NCBI RefSeq assembly: GCF_001695575.1
Contig: NZ_LUAX01000001.1
Coordinates: forward strand, 2,108,001-2,172,000
DNA: 64,000 nucleotides
Reading direction: 5' to 3'
Source of the DNA: Vibrio europaeus
GTDB taxonomy: Bacteria > Pseudomonadota > Gammaproteobacteria > Enterobacterales > Vibrionaceae
A model generated the notes under the pieces. It was not told the DNA's origin and searched no databases. It saw only the letters and a program-made list of their open reading frames with translations. The number at the start of each line of letters is the position of its first letter. The first letter of the stretch is position 1. This document shows, in pieces, positions 61,876 to 64,000 of this stretch. The position numbers were made by a program, and so were the translations under genes.

Positions 61876-62290
61876 TTATCTCCAAAACAACTCTTACACC
61901 TGAACCTTGAAGGGGGGGTGTCGTGGTATACCCGACGGCTTGAGGGTTGGATAACAACTTGTCATACATCCCTGATTCTGAATCTATTTGCACAGGGGCA
62001 CGCATACTGCCCGAAAACTTCAGCTTAGCCCAATAGGCATTCACTTGGTTTTCACGCATATTGGTTACCCGTTGGAAAAAACGTTGCCGCTGCTCGCCCG
62101 TTCTATCTAGAACTTCGTTGATGTATGTGTTCCCTAAGACTTTTTTACGACCAAGATACACATCGGCAATGTCAGAGATGTCACTTATTTCATCTTCAGT
62201 TATCGGGCTGTTTTGACTGACAACGACATACAGTTCAGCGTTAGCTGGAAAAGTGAAAATCAAGATTAGTAGGGTGAGATACTTATTCAT
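61868..62290 (-). CDS. vpvB: Periplasmic PstS-like protein VpvB
   Basis: 140 residues with a signal peptide (MNKYLTLLILIFTFPANA). The mature part resembles one lobe of a phosphate-binding PstS-type protein: ADVYLGRKKVLGNTYINEVLDR, RQRFFQRVTNMRENQVNAYWAKLKFSGSMRAP, and a final AVGYTTTPP. Such short proteins lack the second lobe of a full substrate-binding protein. Its place between an outer-membrane protein and a membrane diguanylate cyclase suggests a periplasmic signal carrier, as YfiR is for YfiN, but the ligand is unknown. The gap to vpvA is 8 bp. Confidence 0.82.
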   Translation of the reverse strand: MNKYLTLLILIFTFPANAELYVVVSQNSPITEDEISDISDIADVYLGRKKVLGNTYINEVLDRTGEQRQRFFQRVTNMRENQVNAYWAKLKFSGSMRAPVQIDSESGMYDKLLSNPQAVGYTTTPPLQGSGVRVVLEINE

Positions 62291-62298
62291 ACCTCCCC

Positions 62299-63573
62299 CT
62301 AAAAAACAAAGTTAAGGTTGAGAGTATAGACTTGGACATCTCTTCCTGAGCTGATAATGGCAGTATCGGAAGCCCACAACCCATAGCCAAAGTCTTCAAT
62401 ATCGACGTAATCAAACTGCGCTTTTAATGCAATTTGTGGTGTGATATCCCACCTGACACCAAAAGAGTAAGTCTGTTGGTCAATACGTACTGAATTGATC
62501 CCTGCTTCAGCCCCTGACTGTAACAAAGCAAACGAAGGATTAACTGCGCTCCAGTCTGACTGCGTCGAAAAATAGGTATGCTCAGGATCAAACCGACTAT
62601 AGATGGCATAGGGTGTCAGTGAGTTGATGTTGTAGCCAAGCAAAGCGTAGCCACCATAACCTTGAGGTATCGACTCTTTTTTGGCTTGGATATGAAACAG
62701 TTCCGTTTTAATCGTCCATAAGCCATCAAAATAGTGAAGAGCCATTTGATAATAATCGATTTCTTCACCATCTAGCCCCATTAGCTCGTTAGCAGTAGCC
62801 GCTTCCTGACTGATCATCGGAATATTTAGCGCTGCGAACTGCCCAAGCTGAGATTGAAGCGTTTGGATCGTCGCACCTTGAATGACGCTGAGTGAGTTAA
62901 CGTGAGCGTAAGAGAGTTGCCATGCCCAATGGCCTTGCTCAACTTCAAATGAAGCACTAAGTACATCTTCAAGTTCAGCGGTATATGCCTCTATCGTCTG
63001 TGGAACCTCGCCCATTTGTTCATTACGGCCATACTCAAGCTTTATCGACCAGTTGAACTCTGAGTTATTAGAGAAATAGCTCAGCCCTACCCCATCGAGC
63101 GAGTTAAACACTATCCCTCCATACAACTCCTGCGGGGGTCTCACCCACAGGTGAGCAAAGTCGATATCTCTGCTGTCGGCAGCCGAATAAGCACTGACAC
63201 CAATCCGCCCAACTCGAAATCCCCAATGCTCATTAGGAACGTAACGAATAAAGGCCAGTTCAGTGACTTCATTAAGGTCGTTTTCAACACTTTTATCGAT
63301 CAGCCATTGGGTAGTCACTGACCATTGACGATTGAAATTGGCATCAAGCTGCAAACCAAAATTAGAGTCAGCGACAAAAGAACCATTGTCAGAAATATCT
63401 GCGGGATGAGTGATATCTCGTCGATAAGCAAGGTTGTCTTCACTTTCGTACGCATAGCCCAGCGTACCAAAGCCAGAAACTTGCCACTCTACTGCCGCGG
63501 CACTATGGCTAATCACAGACAGGGCGGTACAGACAATGACTTTTGCATACAGCGAAAGAGGTGGAATGTGCAT
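62299..63573 (-). CDS. vpvA: Outer-membrane porin-like protein VpvA
   Basis: 424 residues: a signal peptide (cleavage after about AAA, residue 27), then a chain of amphipathic strands typical of a large beta barrel (WQVSGFGTLGYAYES at the mature start, WGFRVGRIGVSAYSAADSRD, WDITPQIALKAQFDYVDIEDFG) and a C-terminal NLNFVF ending in Phe. It resembles trimeric porins in length. ATG 63573 has AAGG nine bases upstream; an upstream TTG adds six residues and lies before that site. It is the first gene of the vpvABC operon. Confidence 0.85.
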   Translation of the reverse strand: MHIPPLSLYAKVIVCTALSVISHSAAAVEWQVSGFGTLGYAYESEDNLAYRRDITHPADISDNGSFVADSNFGLQLDANFNRQWSVTTQWLIDKSVENDLNEVTELAFIRYVPNEHWGFRVGRIGVSAYSAADSRDIDFAHLWVRPPQELYGGIVFNSLDGVGLSYFSNNSEFNWSIKLEYGRNEQMGEVPQTIEAYTAELEDVLSASFEVEQGHWAWQLSYAHVNSLSVIQGATIQTLQSQLGQFAALNIPMISQEAATANELMGLDGEEIDYYQMALHYFDGLWTIKTELFHIQAKKESIPQGYGGYALLGYNINSLTPYAIYSRFDPEHTYFSTQSDWSAVNPSFALLQSGAEAGINSVRIDQQTYSFGVRWDITPQIALKAQFDYVDIEDFGYGLWASDTAIISSGRDVQVYTLNLNFVF

Positions 63574-63705
63574 AATGAGCTGCCTTAACAAGTAAAAATC
63601 AGCTTACCTTGAGTCGTATCTTCTTCTTATAGTGTTCATTACCAACACTATAAATTATTAGCCTAAAATACCGACTTGGGATCAAATTATGCTTAAAAAT
63701 GAAAA

Positions 63706-63724
63706 AAGCGACCTAAGGTCGCTT
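63706..63724 (-). terminator. Terminator overlapping the acpS stop
   Basis: AAGCGACC / GGTCGCTT stem with a 3-nt loop and a U run of six on the minus strand; the stem starts within the acpS TAA codon. Confidence 0.8.
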
Positions 63725-64000
63725 AAGATTCGAGGATAACGGTAGCGACTGCGTAGTGTCGCTCATCGGAAATAGACAGGTGGATATGCTCCACCTGTTT
63801 TTGTTTAGCAATTTCCAGAGCCTTACCTGTAAGGTTTAACACTGGTTTTCCCAACTCGTCGTTGGTTATTTCAAAGTCGTGGAAACTCACGCCCAACGCA
63901 ATCCCAGTGCCAAGCGCTTTGGATGCGGCCTCTTTCGCAGCAAAGCGTTTTGCAAGAAATCTTCCTTGCTGCTTAAGCGTCGAATACTTCTCTAATTCAG
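63723..64000 (-). CDS. acpS: Holo-[acyl-carrier-protein] synthase, C-terminal part
   Basis: The minus-strand frame is open from the window end to TAA at 63723-63725, giving about 91 codons of a protein of some 126. [21 protein letters not shown] is the phosphopantetheinyl transferase signature with the metal-binding KEAxxKA, and [20 protein letters not shown] is the family C-terminus. It transfers 4'-phosphopantetheine from CoA to acyl carrier protein. The N-terminal part, and probably pdxJ, lie beyond the window. Confidence 0.93.
   Translation of the reverse strand, partial: ELEKYSTLKQQGRFLAKRFAAKEAASKALGTGIALGVSFHDFEITNDELGKPVLNLTGKALEIAKQKQVEHIHLSISDERHYAVATVILES

Overview
This 64 kb window is chromosomal DNA of a gammaproteobacterium, almost certainly a Vibrio. 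The assignment rests on gene content and order: vpvABC beside barA/varS, a RocS-type GGDEF-EAL gene among the ubiTUV genes, gspAB unlinked from the other type II secretion genes, a PiT/TIGR00153 pair, and several Vibrio-like intergenic inverted repeats. Almost all of it is housekeeping core genome. I see no insertion sequence, prophage, integron or CRISPR array.

Layout. (1) 1-4.5 kb: 3' half of gltB, then gltD (glutamate synthase), a 162-bp MITE-like element and a DUF1499 lipoprotein gene. (2) 4.5-11.6 kb, minus strand: secG-tRNA-Leu(GAG)-tRNA-fMet-rimP-nusA-infB-rbfA-truB, the translation/transcription operon, with a strongly structured leader between metY and rimP. (3) 11.7-17.0 kb: yhbS-ubiT divergent from rocS-ubiU-ubiV, so oxygen-independent ubiquinone synthesis genes surround a c-di-GMP gene. 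(4) 17-19 kb: a MATE exporter and its MarR regulator, with matching palindromic operators before each gene. (5) 19-22.8 kb: rpsO-pnp-nlpI, detached here from truB. (6) 23.2-26.4 kb: mtnN-cbiB-like-btuF-TRIC channel. (7) 26.6-31.5 kb: thrLABC with leader peptide and attenuator. (8) 31.7-34.2 kb: small outer-membrane protein, RraA-like protein, DUF3293 protein, arcA. (9) 34.3-49.3 kb: hldE-glnE, a chemoreceptor, a K+ channel, a CYTH-CHAD protein, TIGR00153-PiT, ygiM, gspBA, cca. (10) 49.3-57.5 kb: repeats, eno, pyrG, mazG, relA, rlmD. (11) 57.8-64 kb: barA/varS, the vpvCBA operon and the 3' part of acpS.

The genes fall into recognisable functional groups: ribosome assembly and RNA turnover (rimP, nusA, infB, rbfA, truB, rpsO, pnp, nlpI, rlmD, cca); the anaerobic switch (arcA with a consensus FNR box, ubiTUV with an FNR-like box); stringent response and nucleotide hygiene (relA, mazG, pyrG); and lifestyle signalling (rocS, vpvC, barA, a chemoreceptor).

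The most interesting non-genic signal is a modular intergenic repeat family. It occurs at about 22.9, 26.5 and 49.3 kb and carries an 8-bp tandem unit in 1, 5-6 and 14 copies. Two loci share a 50-bp perfectly identical core. The most interesting protein system is the vpvABC operon: outer-membrane barrel, periplasmic PstS-like protein and membrane diguanylate cyclase. It carries the tryptophan whose replacement causes rugose phase variation in V. cholerae. Family, domain and synteny statements come from recognition of the sequences without database searches.
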